A stretch of 64,000 bases of DNA, from NCBI RefSeq assembly GCF_000687475.1, contig NC_057320.1:682001-746000 (forward strand), given 5' to 3'. This document shows positions 10,951 through 20,351 of the stretch, one piece after another. Under the pieces are notes generated by a model. That model made no database searches. It was not told the DNA's origin and was given only the letters and a program-made list of their open reading frames with translations. Position 1 is the stretch's first letter; each line of letters opens with the position of its first letter. The position numbers and the translations under genes are program-made. Source of the DNA: Ustilaginoidea virens. Taxonomy: Eukaryota; Ascomycota; Sordariomycetes; Hypocreales; Clavicipitaceae.

Positions 10951-11898
10951 TCATCAACCAACTTCATTGTCCATGACAGGCGCCCCCCCCCCCCCCCCCC
11001 CCCTGCTACAAGCAGGTGACAGGTTCCGTCGCGACAACAGACCAGACATCAGTCCAGACAGGTTGAAGACGGCGCGGCAGCACCTCGGCTGGCCCTTTGT
11101 CCGCCCAGGGGGCCTGGGGCCAGCCCGCGCTGACCGCCCCGAATGTCACCTGTCATGTTGGATTGGATCCTACCAACGACAAAGTCTGGACGTGGTTGGC
11201 TGCGGCCGGGGGGTTGTCCGAGAATCGGGCCGGGCCTTCTTCGCGGCACCACATTGTCCGTGACGGCAAAAAGGGCAAGATGGAGGCAAAGGAAAGCAAG
11301 GATGGGCGGATGGACACATGCCGGATTCCAGAACTGAACCCAAGTCACCGCATGGCAGTCACCGCATGGAGGCTCCGGGGAGGGATGGCCAAAGACTCGG
11401 AGCAGTCTGGTCCGTCGCGAGTTGTTGGACCGGGGAATCGGCCGGGCCGTCGACCGGGCCGTCGACCGCGCAATCAGGACCAAGTGCCGAGTCCTCTGCA
11501 GGCAGACACGCAAGCGCCGACCCTCCACCCTCCACGCCGCCACCTATCCTCCTCCATCCCATCCCCAGCAGAACAGGCGTGACGGCGCCCTCCCATCCCG
11601 CCATGCCGCCGCGACTCCGCATTCGATCTGGATGGGAATCCTGCTCTCCTTGCGCAGGACTACCGAGAGCATGGAGGAGGATGGGGCGTTTGTACCGACG
11701 AGCGGATGCTGCCAGCAACCTGACCGGACTCGTCTTTCCATTGGATTTCCATCAAGATGCTGTTTGGCCGCCTTGGCCTGCCGTCGTCCAGACTCTACTA
11801 GGATGCCGCTCGCCCGCCCTTACCACCATGTCGCAGATGCCGTTCGCCCACCCTCCCCACGCTGCAACGCCCTTTGCCCACCGGCAAATCCGGCCTGC

Positions 11899-13365
11899 TC
11901 AGCGTCCGCCCCTGCCCCGACCGCGCCCGCGCCCGCGCCCGCGCCCGCCTCTCTTGCCGCCCCTGCCCCTGCCCCCGCCGCCCCGGCTGTCGAACCTCTC
12001 AAACAGCTGTTCCTGGCCAAACGCCGCCTCGCCGAACCTCATAAAGTTGACCAGGCCGCCGTCCACCACGGCCACCAGCACGTTTCGGTGCCCGTGCTTG
12101 AGCCGCTGGTACAGCCTGCCGGGCCCCTGCCAGGCCGGGTCCGGCGCGTCCAGCGGCGTGCTGCCGAGCAGCGCCCCAATCTGCTCCAAGGTGGGCACGC
12201 CCGAGCCGGCCGTGTCGGCGACGGCGACGCGGAAGTCGGGCGCCGGCGGGTTCTTCTTGGAGAAGGGCGCGCCGCCGGGCCTCCACACGTGGTAGTGCAC
12301 GCGGAACGGCTCGCGCGCGGCGGGCTGCGGCGCCGGCGGCGGCGTCGCGCGGGGCTGGTGGCGCGGCAGCACGGCCAGCTGCTGGTAGATGGGCCGGTAG
12401 GCCCGGTAGACGCCCGGGGAGACGAGGGGGCCGAACGGCTCTCGCCGCGGCTGCTGCTGCTGCTGCTGCTGCTGCCGCCGCAACCCCCGCGCGACGAGGG
12501 AGAAGAGCCACCGCCAGAGCGGCTGTGACGATGCCTCCTCCTCCGCTGCTACTTCTCCTTCTTCGTCGTCGTCGTCGTCGTCGTCGTCATTTGGGGATCC
12601 GCGCGGCGGCGGCGGCGGGGCGCGCATGACGTGGAATCCGGCTCGCTTCAGGTGCGAGTACACCTGGAACTTGGGCAGCGTCGTCTTGCCGCGCTGCCCC
12701 TCGAAGCCCACCAGGAACGTGTACGCCGCTTCCAGGCTGAGCGGCAGCCCAGCGTCGTAGTCGTCCGGCCCAAACGCGTTCCGCGCGGGCGCCCCGCCCT
12801 CGGCCACCACCCGCGGCAGCAGCTCGCCGAAGCTCTTGTCCGGCCACCACATGTCGACCGTGCCTCGCTCGACCAGGTACAGCGCCTCCTCCGGCAGCAG
12901 CCACAGCCTGCCCACGCCCAGCCGGTCTCTGCTCCCGGACACGGCTCGCCCAATGTCCCGCATCCAGCTCCCGCGCTCGTGCTCCATGACCACGACCCGG
13001 TCGCGCAGCAGGCCATCATCCTCCGGCCCGCCCTCGGCCGCCTGCGCGGCCCACCAGTCCGGGAAGTACCACGCCCGCAGCCAGGAATCTGCCCGATGGA
13101 TCCGGGTGTAGCTCAGCACCTCCTCCAGCGCTCTGCGGCTGGCCTCGAGGGCGTCGTCTTGCGCCCTGGTCCCGTGCGATTCAAAGTCCTTCTCGCCCTT
13201 GCGGATCACCTTTCCAGACACTCCTTTTTTGCTGAACATGGAGGCGAAGAGCTTGTAGTCGGGGACGCCGTCTTCCAAAGCCTCTTCAGCGGTCGGGCCG
13301 TCCTCTGCGCCGCTCTGCGCCGGAGCAGGTTCCACCGTGGGGTTGTCGTCATCGTCAAAGGGCAT
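11899..13365 (-). CDS. SEN54: tRNA-splicing endonuclease subunit SEN54
   Basis: An intronless 488-aa frame. Residues about 38-110 (MFSKKGVSGKVIRKGEKDFE ... WLRAWYFPDWW) match the conserved N-terminal domain of Sen54, a non-catalytic subunit of the Sen2-Sen15-Sen34-Sen54 complex that removes introns from pre-tRNA. A central region reads a cell wall-independent 'GRLWLLPEEALYLVERG' and a C-terminal block 'YQRLKHGHRNVLVAVVDGGL' is the endonuclease-like fold. Inserts are a poly-Asp/Glu tract near residue 258, a poly-Gln run near 300, and an Arg-Gly-rich tail over the last ~27 residues. ATG 13365 is the first in frame and gives MPFDDDD. The next feature upstream is an intron-containing tRNA gene, which is a substrate type for this complex. 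That adjacency is probably coincidental. Confidence 0.9.
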   Translation of the reverse strand: MPFDDDDNPTVEPAPAQSGAEDGPTAEEALEDGVPDYKLFASMFSKKGVSGKVIRKGEKDFESHGTRAQDDALEASRRALEEVLSYTRIHRADSWLRAWYFPDWWAAQAAEGGPEDDGLLRDRVVVMEHERGSWMRDIGRAVSGSRDRLGVGRLWLLPEEALYLVERGTVDMWWPDKSFGELLPRVVAEGGAPARNAFGPDDYDAGLPLSLEAAYTFLVGFEGQRGKTTLPKFQVYSHLKRAGFHVMRAPPPPPRGSPNDDDDDDDDEEGEVAAEEEASSQPLWRWLFSLVARGLRRQQQQQQQQPRREPFGPLVSPGVYRAYRPIYQQLAVLPRHQPRATPPPAPQPAAREPFRVHYHVWRPGGAPFSKKNPPAPDFRVAVADTAGSGVPTLEQIGALLGSTPLDAPDPAWQGPGRLYQRLKHGHRNVLVAVVDGGLVNFMRFGEAAFGQEQLFERFDSRGGGGRGRGGKRGGRGRGRGRGRGRGGR

Positions 13366-13827
13366 TTTTGCTCCGATATTGGTCCGAGCGGCGCGGAGGG
13401 AAGTAGTTGGCGCGAGGTAAGCAAACCGAGAAGCGGTGGCGATGTGCGCAGGCGATGTACGGATATGTTGGTGTGGGATGGTCCCAAAAAGAGCAAAGGG
13501 CTTGTCAGTAGCAAGTACGAATCCAAATTAAGTTGCGAGTCATCCTCTTCACTCGGGTAAAATGCAACGCTGCCCCAAAAAAAAAAAAAAAAAGAAAAAG
13601 TTTTGCGCTCTGCAGCGCGATAACGGATGGCTGCGAATGGATGGATGGATCTGCCGGAAATTTGCTTTGACGGCTCCAACGTGACGTGACGGTCTGTGCA
13701 AGCTGAGCCGCTGTCTTTTTCTGCGGCCCGGGTCCGTACGTTCTGTCAAAGGTGTCCAGGGCAAAGATGCGCACGGCTTATATAATAAGATTCGCCTATG
13801 CCTTCTCAAGCCAGTCACCTGACGTGC

Positions 13828-13935
13828 GCGAGTCTGGCCGAGTGGTTAAGGCGTTGTGTTTAGGTACTCCATCGAAGAGTAATGCTTGAACCGCAATGGG
13901 CATCGCCCGCGTAGGTTCGATCCCTACGGCTCGCA
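13828..13935 (+). tRNA. tRNA-Leu (anticodon TAG) with intron
   Basis: A cloverleaf can be drawn. The acceptor arm is GCGAGTC/GGCTCGC (one G-T pair), the D arm is GCCGAGTGGTTAAGGC, and the anticodon stem is TTGTG/CGCAA. The loop TT-TAG-G is followed by a ~26-nt intron before loop base 38. There is a class II variable arm (TGGGC..GCCCG), the T arm is GTAGG-TTCGATC-CCTAC and the discriminator is A. A TTTTT run (13939-13943) is the Pol III terminator. The long variable arm restricts it to Leu or Ser, and the loop reads UAG, giving Leu (codon CUA). Confidence 0.85.
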
Positions 13936-14276
13936 AACCTTTTTGTTGTCACTGTGTGATACTGCCGTCTTGACAACTCTTGCGCCTGTAACCCGCAGCG
14001 CGAGGTCTTGCATCTCCACCGCTGTTCAACATTCATTTCTGCTGTGCTGTATGTACATTTATGCCAGGGATCAATCAATTCATTTCTTTCAATGTGCGGA
14101 TACATACATTCCCACGAATCTCACTCAGCAATCGAGACATGTTACAGAAAACCCAAGATAAACGGCTCTCCAACTTCATCATGACCCGGTGATTTCATGG
14201 ACTGATTCATTGCGGTTATTTCTCCTTGACTCTCTTTTGCGGTGTATTCGACATGTCCCCGGCATTTCCCACCCTG
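13936..14276. other. Intergenic region
   Basis: Spacer between the tRNA-Leu and the 3' end of the Zn2Cys6 gene. No further gene or RNA is seen. Confidence 0.6.
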
Positions 14277-16129
14277 CTACACACTCTCTTCGCTTCCCGC
14301 GTTGGTCGAGCCAGGACTCGCCGTGTCGAGGCGGAAACGATAAGGTATCCTGGACTGTGCCCGCCGGCGCATAGCCTCGAATCGCTGCTCGAAGAAGTGG
14401 ACCAGTTTTGTCCAGGAGTTTCCTCTGAAATTTTCGCGATAGCTGTCAATCATATTCTCCAGCCTGGCTTTTGTATTTGGATTGTCAACCGTGGCCCACA
14501 TAAGGCATAGCGTCTTGGGCATGTACGTTGTGCCCAGAGGACGAAAACTCCAGGCTCTCCTGCCAGCCGCCAGAACCTCGTTGGCCGCATGGTCGGCATG
14601 TTCCTGCAAAACGGCATCCTGAGGGTGAAATATCTCGAGGGTGCGTCGAATGAGAGCCATTAAGCAATGCAAGACACTTACAGTTGACTCGCAAATTACG
14701 TAACCCTTGTAGTATGCCCAGTCATTGCTGGCTTCACACGCCGCATGCAACTGCACAGTGATCGAAACTAGTTTCTTGGATTCCAGCCTCATTAGATCGT
14801 ACGAAGCCCTGAGCCGACCAAGGTGATGTTCTGGTTCGCGCAAGTAGGTTGGCAAAACAATCAGATTTGCTACCGTCAGGTTCGTCGATCGAATGTCCAC
14901 GACGGAGTAGTCGTTTACCGGTCCATAGAAGTTTGTTTGCTTCAAATCTAACTTGAGATCACTAATGATGACTCGGGGGTCGATGATGCTCTCAGTAATC
15001 TACCAGGGCATGAGTCAATGCGCTCTAAAACAGACGAAATTCGAGGAAGGGAAGGGGTGGCACCGCTAGGGAAGTCTCACGGCGACGAGGGTGATCAGAT
15101 CGATGATTTGTGAGGCAAAAGGGTCACTTCGGTCTCGAGGAGACATGTTGTTTAAAACATGCAACAGTCCTTGCATGTGGACCAAGGTATCATCGTTGTG
15201 ACCGCGAATGAAGTTCTATGTAAGCCGACGTCAGCACCTTGTTCATGCATGCATGATGCGCCATGGAGCATTCAAGTCTCAGCGACCGGTTGGTTACGTA
15301 CCTGGGAAAGCAGCAGGAGGTATATTCCGCAAAGAGTGTCTGCCTTGGCAGCTTGGCCGGGGTCGCTGGCGAAAGCGTTTCTCATGCAGGTGAGCGCTGC
15401 GCCGTAGTCCTTGAGCGCTTGGAAAACAGTCTTTCCGGTGTACACGGCGGTGACGGCGCTGGAAAAGGCCTTGGCCGACGCGCTCAAAATCGCGCTCCTG
15501 CCCAGCCGGCGAGGGACGTCCATGAGGAACGGGCCGAAGCCCTGGATGGAGAACTTGCGATCGGATATCTGCAAGGTGGATATGAAAGCCCCGGCCGTGG
15601 ACGTAAGCTCGTTTCCGAGAGGACGCTGAGGTCTTGGGTGGGCGTGGACGGGTGGCTGGGCTCGAGGCCGAGCCGTGCGAGAGACGGGAGTGCTTTCGGT
15701 GATGGTAGCGTTCTTGAACCTGAAGACGCGCTGCCCAGAGCCAATGCAGCGGATGCCATAGCGTAAGCACCTGGAGCAGGACGGTTGCACGAGGTCGCAC
15801 TGCCGTCCCCAGTTAGCCGGCGGTCGAGGTACCTACGAGATGCTCGATGCTCGATGCTCGATGCTCGATGCTCGATGCTCGATGCTCGATGTTCCCAACT
15901 GGCGAGTCCCGAGTCCCCCAAGTCCCCAAGTCCCAAGTTCAACGTCCAAGTAGCAGCCGAGATTGGCAGACAAATAAGGAGGTAGGTAGATACCCGATGG
16001 ATGGTACAGCTACAAAGATGGACCCCTCCTCCTTGCCCCCTTCCTGAGGAAGCCGGGATCGAGTGCACATACCTTCTTCTTACGCTTACGGCAGCCTTCA
16101 CAGCCTCTTCCGGAAGGAGCTCCTGGCAT
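14277..16129 (-). CDS. Zn2Cys6 fungal transcription factor
   Basis: Five exons are deduced: 16129-16073, 15799-15302, 15215-15081, 14999-14682 and 14618-14277, giving about 449 aa. Exon 1 encodes MPGAPSGRGCEGCRKRKKK and exon 2 continues CDLVQPSCSRCLRYGIRCIG. Together they make a complete C-x2-C-x6-C-x5-9-C-x2-C-x6-C binuclear zinc cluster. The rest resembles the fungal-specific regulatory region (FQALKDYGAALTCMRNAF; SYRENFRGNSWTKLVHFFEQ). Exons 1, 2 and 3 end in phase 0 with good GT/AG signals. The last intron (14619-14681) is exactly 63 nt and open, so unspliced reading also works (470 aa). Splicing is preferred because it begins GTAAGT, ends CAG and removes an out-of-character stretch. A DNA-binding regulator is expected; the target is unknown. 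Confidence 0.82.
15839..15892. repeat. 7-bp tandem repeat (GATGCTC)n inside an intron
   Basis: Between seven and eight copies of GATGCTC lie within the unusually long (273 bp) first intron of the Zn2Cys6 gene (15800-16072). Further short direct repeats follow (gtcccc/gagtccc, 15904-15932). Confidence 0.9.
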
Positions 16130-18078
16130 GATGGAAGTACGAGGCTAGCTCAATGCCACTCTTTCCAGCCAAGAACTACAGATGCATCAAACTGCAGCAT
16201 GAGGTATGACTCAACCACCACGGCCACGTTCCACGGTTTACGGTCCACGGTTTACGGTCCAGAATCCTGACCGAGTGCTCCGTACCGACTACCGATCGCA
16301 CCATCCCACCCGACAACTCACGTGATGCGAAGTCTTCATCCTGCGAATTCGAATTAGTCATTCCCGCGTTCCAGGGGCAAGTCAGCGCCGACACGACAGC
16401 CACTGGGATGGTGGTTATTATGTATTTGCACGAGGGTGACCAGGGACGTTGAGCCAACAAGGTTCAGCCCCAAAACTACGCGAATACGACCCAGTCCTTT
16501 CGAAGCCACATTCGATGGAACAACTAGAAGCACGGCTGTCACTTAGCCACCGTCGTAGACGTCGTTGACGTCGTTGAATCAATCAATCAGTACCAATAAC
16601 GACAAAGATAGCGTGGGGCAGATGCCTGGCCATCTTTCACAGACCTCCGGGACATGGACAAGATGGACGGCGTTTGCCTCGATGCCTCGCAGGGCGCGCA
16701 AGACATTTGATCCCCTGGGCAGTCTGCGTCCGCGATCGGATGGCTGCCGGGGCCTAGTTTGACCACAGTCCCCAATGGCCAGTCCCCAGTGACCAGCTCA
16801 TGGTGACCACACGAGGTGATGAATTGCTGACAGCGCGGCGGCACCCCAAGTGGCCATCATGTCTCTAGTCCTTCCAGCTCCGCGTTGGTGTTGCATTGGA
16901 AGCAAATAGAACTGCTTGGCGCAGTGTTCCCATTGGGTCGTGCTCGGGTTGTCCAAGACACTGTGTGACTGCACTTGCGGCACGGCCTCGGGCAAGCGGC
17001 TCGTTGAGCTCACCGTCGCCGGCAGGTAGTAGTAAATCGACGGGTGGATTGCTCGACAGAGGTGGCTCGCAAAGCCGTTGCAAGCAAGTTATTGGTTTGG
17101 CCATTATCAGACGAACCCCGCGAAGAGCCATCCATCCATGCAAATAACGGGCGAGCCGAACGGCTTGATCCATTGGATTTGCATCCCATCTTTGAGTCTG
17201 CAGTCTGGGACCTGGAGTCTGGACAGATCTCGGGCATACATTCGCTTGTGCAAGGATAAGATATGCTCGGGCAACTCAGGTGACTGGAGGCGGGGCGCCA
17301 CCCTCTCGTCGTCCGGATATCACATCATCGCGGCAAGTCAACACTTGGACCCCTGGCTTCCGTCGACGAACCCTTGGCTGCGCTAATGAGCTGGCCTCGG
17401 CCTGCTCATCCGCGTCGGCTCAGCAGGCAGGCAGGCAGGCAGGCAGGCAGGCATCCAAGGGTCCTCCGCCTGGCAAGTCTAGTTAGTGAGCTGCAGGCTG
17501 CACGCTTGCCAACAAGATTCCGAAGGGAATGCTGCAAGCGTCGAGCAGGTTCCGATCGTGTCTTATCAGGCCAATGGCCAATGCGACACGGCGGTGGCGG
17601 CATCGGCCGGAGCCTGGCTACAGTACCACTGCCAAGGGACACCATGCCATCTCACCATCGTTATCCCCGGCCGAAAAGTGCGTGGCCGACAGGGCGGCTG
17701 GCAGGTAAACTTGGCAAGCCGTTGTTAGCGCCGACCCTGATGAATTGTAGGTTTGTACATGTAATTTGCAAGTCCACAGGTCAGTGATCAATATAACCTT
17801 CAAGTCCTCCCCCTTCCCCCCCCCCCCCCCTCTTCAAGCCCCCAACCCCCCGGCCGCCCCCCCCCCCCCTCCCCATCGTCGTCCCCCGACAAACTGCCAA
17901 CATAGCAACTGTCCCGTCCGTCGCTCCTTCCCGCAATTAATTACCATTTGCATCTGCAACCTGCCAACCTCAACAACTGCCACATCTAGCATCTTCACAC
18001 TGCCTCGCCTTGGACATCCCCTTGGACAGCCCCTTGGACAGCCCATTGGACATTCTCCGGATTGCTGTTTTCACCTCA
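16130..18078. other. Intergenic region, divergent promoters
   Basis: Divergent upstream regions of the Zn2Cys6 gene and the MBL-like gene. It contains a duplicated 15-mer-like motif 'ccacggtttacggtc' (16230-16260), a (GGCA)n run (17424-17453) and poly-C runs (17815-17832, 17859-17870). No supported gene is seen in either strand. Confidence 0.55.
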
Positions 18079-19125
18079 ATGGAAGACGCTCATCTGCTAT
18101 GTCTTGAAGATTATTTCATCTCCTCCCCGGGTCCGCTGAGACCGCTCATGGTGTCCCTCAACGGACATAACTCGTGGCTGCTGTCCTTCCCACGTCCATG
18201 GGCTGATCAGAAGCAGACGGGGAGGGCTTACTTCCATATCGTCTTAGACCCATGGCTGGTCGGGCCTACCGAGCTCGTGGGTTCCTGGTTCATCCGCGTC
18301 GACCTGCCCGTGGCCGCGGCCATGCCCACTGCCGACGCCGTGGAAGCAGCGGCGCGTCAGATCGAGGACTTGGCCTCGGAGTATGTGCTGAGCAGGCGCC
18401 TGTCCAACGAAGTCTTCAACCCGGCCAGCCACATCGACGCCATTCTCCTGGGATTCCACTACTACGACCACGTGCACGAGGCCACCTTGCGCGAGTTTGG
18501 CCGCAAAGTCCCGGTGCTGGCAACGCGCGAGGCGGCCAGCATTGTCAAGCCGTGGAATCACTTCAGCTACATCACCATTGTGGGGGATCTCGGCCCGGCG
18601 GCCACGTCATGGCGCGCCCCCGAGCTGCATCCCGGCCCTCCCCTCCCGTCGTGGCTGACGGTGCTCCGCCTCGCCGGTCACCGCGAGATCAACTTTTGCC
18701 TGGCCATGGTCTGGACCCACTGGGAGAGCCCCGGGGTCGAGGTGCATGAAGCCATCCTCAGCACACCCCACGGCACTCTCTTGGACCAGGGGCCGCTGCA
18801 GGCCTTCCTGGACGCGGAGCCCAAGACTCGCAAGCTGGCCATGCTGCACGGCTTGAAAGAAAGCCACGTCGGCGGCAAGCAGACCAGCTTTGGGGCCAAG
18901 GGCGGCCTGCAGCTGTATCGGAAACTCGGGGGGGTCGACTACTGGGTGCTGTCCAACCACTCGATGCTCAACTATACCGGCATCTTCATGCGCCTGTCCC
19001 GCGCGGCAGACACGGCTCGCACCCTGGAATGGGCTCTGGATCAGGAGCTGGTGGAAAAGAAGGCCATGAATAAGCCTAGTGTTTTCCGGGTTCCGAACGG
19101 TGGCTTCTTGGTTTTGGACGCATGA
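18079..19125 (+). CDS. Metallo-beta-lactamase-fold-like hypothetical protein
   Basis: A 348-aa intronless gene. ATG 18079 is the first true ATG in a frame that extends upstream without one. The layout resembles a family of fungal hypothetical MBL-fold proteins: an N-terminal strand region 'VSLNGHNSWLLSFPRPW', then 'HIVLDPWLVGPTELVGSW', then 'IDAILLGFHYYDHVHEATL' where the HxHxDH metal site is expected, then 'VPVLATREAAS'. The expected motif is degenerate: DH and a following H are present, but the first histidine position is Phe. Hydrolase activity therefore cannot be assumed. The substrate is unknown. A five-copy 16-bp repeat follows the stop. Confidence 0.6.
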   Translation: MEDAHLLCLEDYFISSPGPLRPLMVSLNGHNSWLLSFPRPWADQKQTGRAYFHIVLDPWLVGPTELVGSWFIRVDLPVAAAMPTADAVEAAARQIEDLASEYVLSRRLSNEVFNPASHIDAILLGFHYYDHVHEATLREFGRKVPVLATREAASIVKPWNHFSYITIVGDLGPAATSWRAPELHPGPPLPSWLTVLRLAGHREINFCLAMVWTHWESPGVEVHEAILSTPHGTLLDQGPLQAFLDAEPKTRKLAMLHGLKESHVGGKQTSFGAKGGLQLYRKLGGVDYWVLSNHSMLNYTGIFMRLSRAADTARTLEWALDQELVEKKAMNKPSVFRVPNGGFLVLDA

Positions 19126-19140
19126 CGCATCAACATGCAC

Positions 19141-19220
19141 GGTGGCATTTCGCGACGGTGGCATCTCGCGACGGTGGCATCTCGCGACGGTGGCATTTCG
19201 CGACGGTGGCATTTCGCGAC
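19141..19220. repeat. 16-bp tandem repeat x5 (GGTGGCATYTCGCGAC)
   Basis: Five head-to-tail 16-bp units differ only at one C/T position. They start 16 bp after the MBL-like stop codon and are followed by degenerate copies (gacggcgagcattc, 19219 and 19258). Confidence 0.9.
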
Positions 19221-20351
19221 GGCGAGCATTCTAGCTGACGGCCTCTTGGGGAGTCGTGACGGCGAGCATTCCTTGTTGATGGCATTTTTGGCGTCGTGAC
19301 AGCCAGCATCCTTGCCAGCATTGCCAGCATTGCCAGCATCTTGTTTTTCTTTTCTTGTTCTCCTTGTTTTTTTTCTTTTCGTCTCGCATCAGATGAATGC
19401 GTCAGATATCCACACTTCAATTTTATTTCTAGCGCTCGACTTGTTGCCATGCATGCTGTTATGGAGCATCCTCTCCTGCTACTGATACGCCCTGCCGCGC
19501 AAGTCCTCCGGCTCTCGGTCGGTGAACAATTAAAGCTCCTCGCCGCAGTTGCACCCGGATGCGCTGGCCACGGGTACTCAACAGCCTTGGCTGTACCACC
19601 GGCACTCGAATAGACCCGAGACCACGTAGGCAAACCCCCCCCTCCTCCCTTTCCTTCCCCGTCGCCTGACGATATTTTTCTCATCCTCGTGCGCCCTCAG
19701 GCACGGCAGCGGCCACGGCAGCGGGAGCACGCCCCCCCCCCCAGAACCTCACCCCCAGCGCGACGACAACACAGCCGCGACGCCCGACTGCCCGCGGAAA
19801 GACGTCGCCTGACGGTACGCACTGTCCAGCTCCCGTCCGGGGCTCATCGCGAGGGGGTCGGTTTGGCCGGGAGGTGCCCGCAACTCCGGCGGGGTTTTCT
19901 GCCGAGGCGTGCGTTGAGGGGGTTTTGATCTGGCGAGCAGTGACGGCGTGGCGAGGGGCCTGGGTTTTGGGGCCGTAACCCTGGCTGGCTGGAGGGTTGG
20001 TGTCATGGCGTGATGGAAGGGTGGAAATGACGACGCGGGATGCGATTGAGTGCGTCTACGGAGGAGGGCAGGAAGCCCATGTAGTCTGGGACGGATGGAG
20101 ACGGGAGGCTGGACGCGGTACTCCCGCCCGCGGTGTCTAGGCTTTGGCATGGGAAGAACATGGCGATGGGGAAAGTGAAAAGGAAAAAGAAAAAAAGAAA
20201 CAGAAACGAAAAAAAAAAAAGGCATGAAATAGCCGGGCCTATATAAACACCGTCAAGATAACATCTCGCCCAACCGACTACTCTTCCCACCTTTTTCCCG
20301 CCTCCGCGCCGTCCGCTCGTTCGGATTCGTCGTCTGGCAGGCGAGGGCTCT
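19221..20351. other. Convergent intergenic region
   Basis: Lies between the 3' ends of the MBL-like gene and the ALDH. It includes (GCCAGCATT)n (19313-19338), a TATATAA at 20239-20245 and A-rich runs near 20180-20220. No gene is supported. Confidence 0.55.

Larger units (their letters stand above)
8397..11898. other. Gene-poor, microsatellite-rich region
   Basis: Dominated by simple repeats: AACAAACAG-type (8587-8661), GTATGTAG-type (8809-8872), a TCTGTCTGGAG 11-mer x4 (9438-9480), GTACA (10761-10789), ACCAG x8 (10911-10950) and poly-C (10983-11003). Open frames here (for example 9071-9910 plus) are compositional shadows. An ATG-less minus frame at about 10330-10790 is protein-like and is reported as a finding. 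No gene can be firmly supported. Confidence 0.6.
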
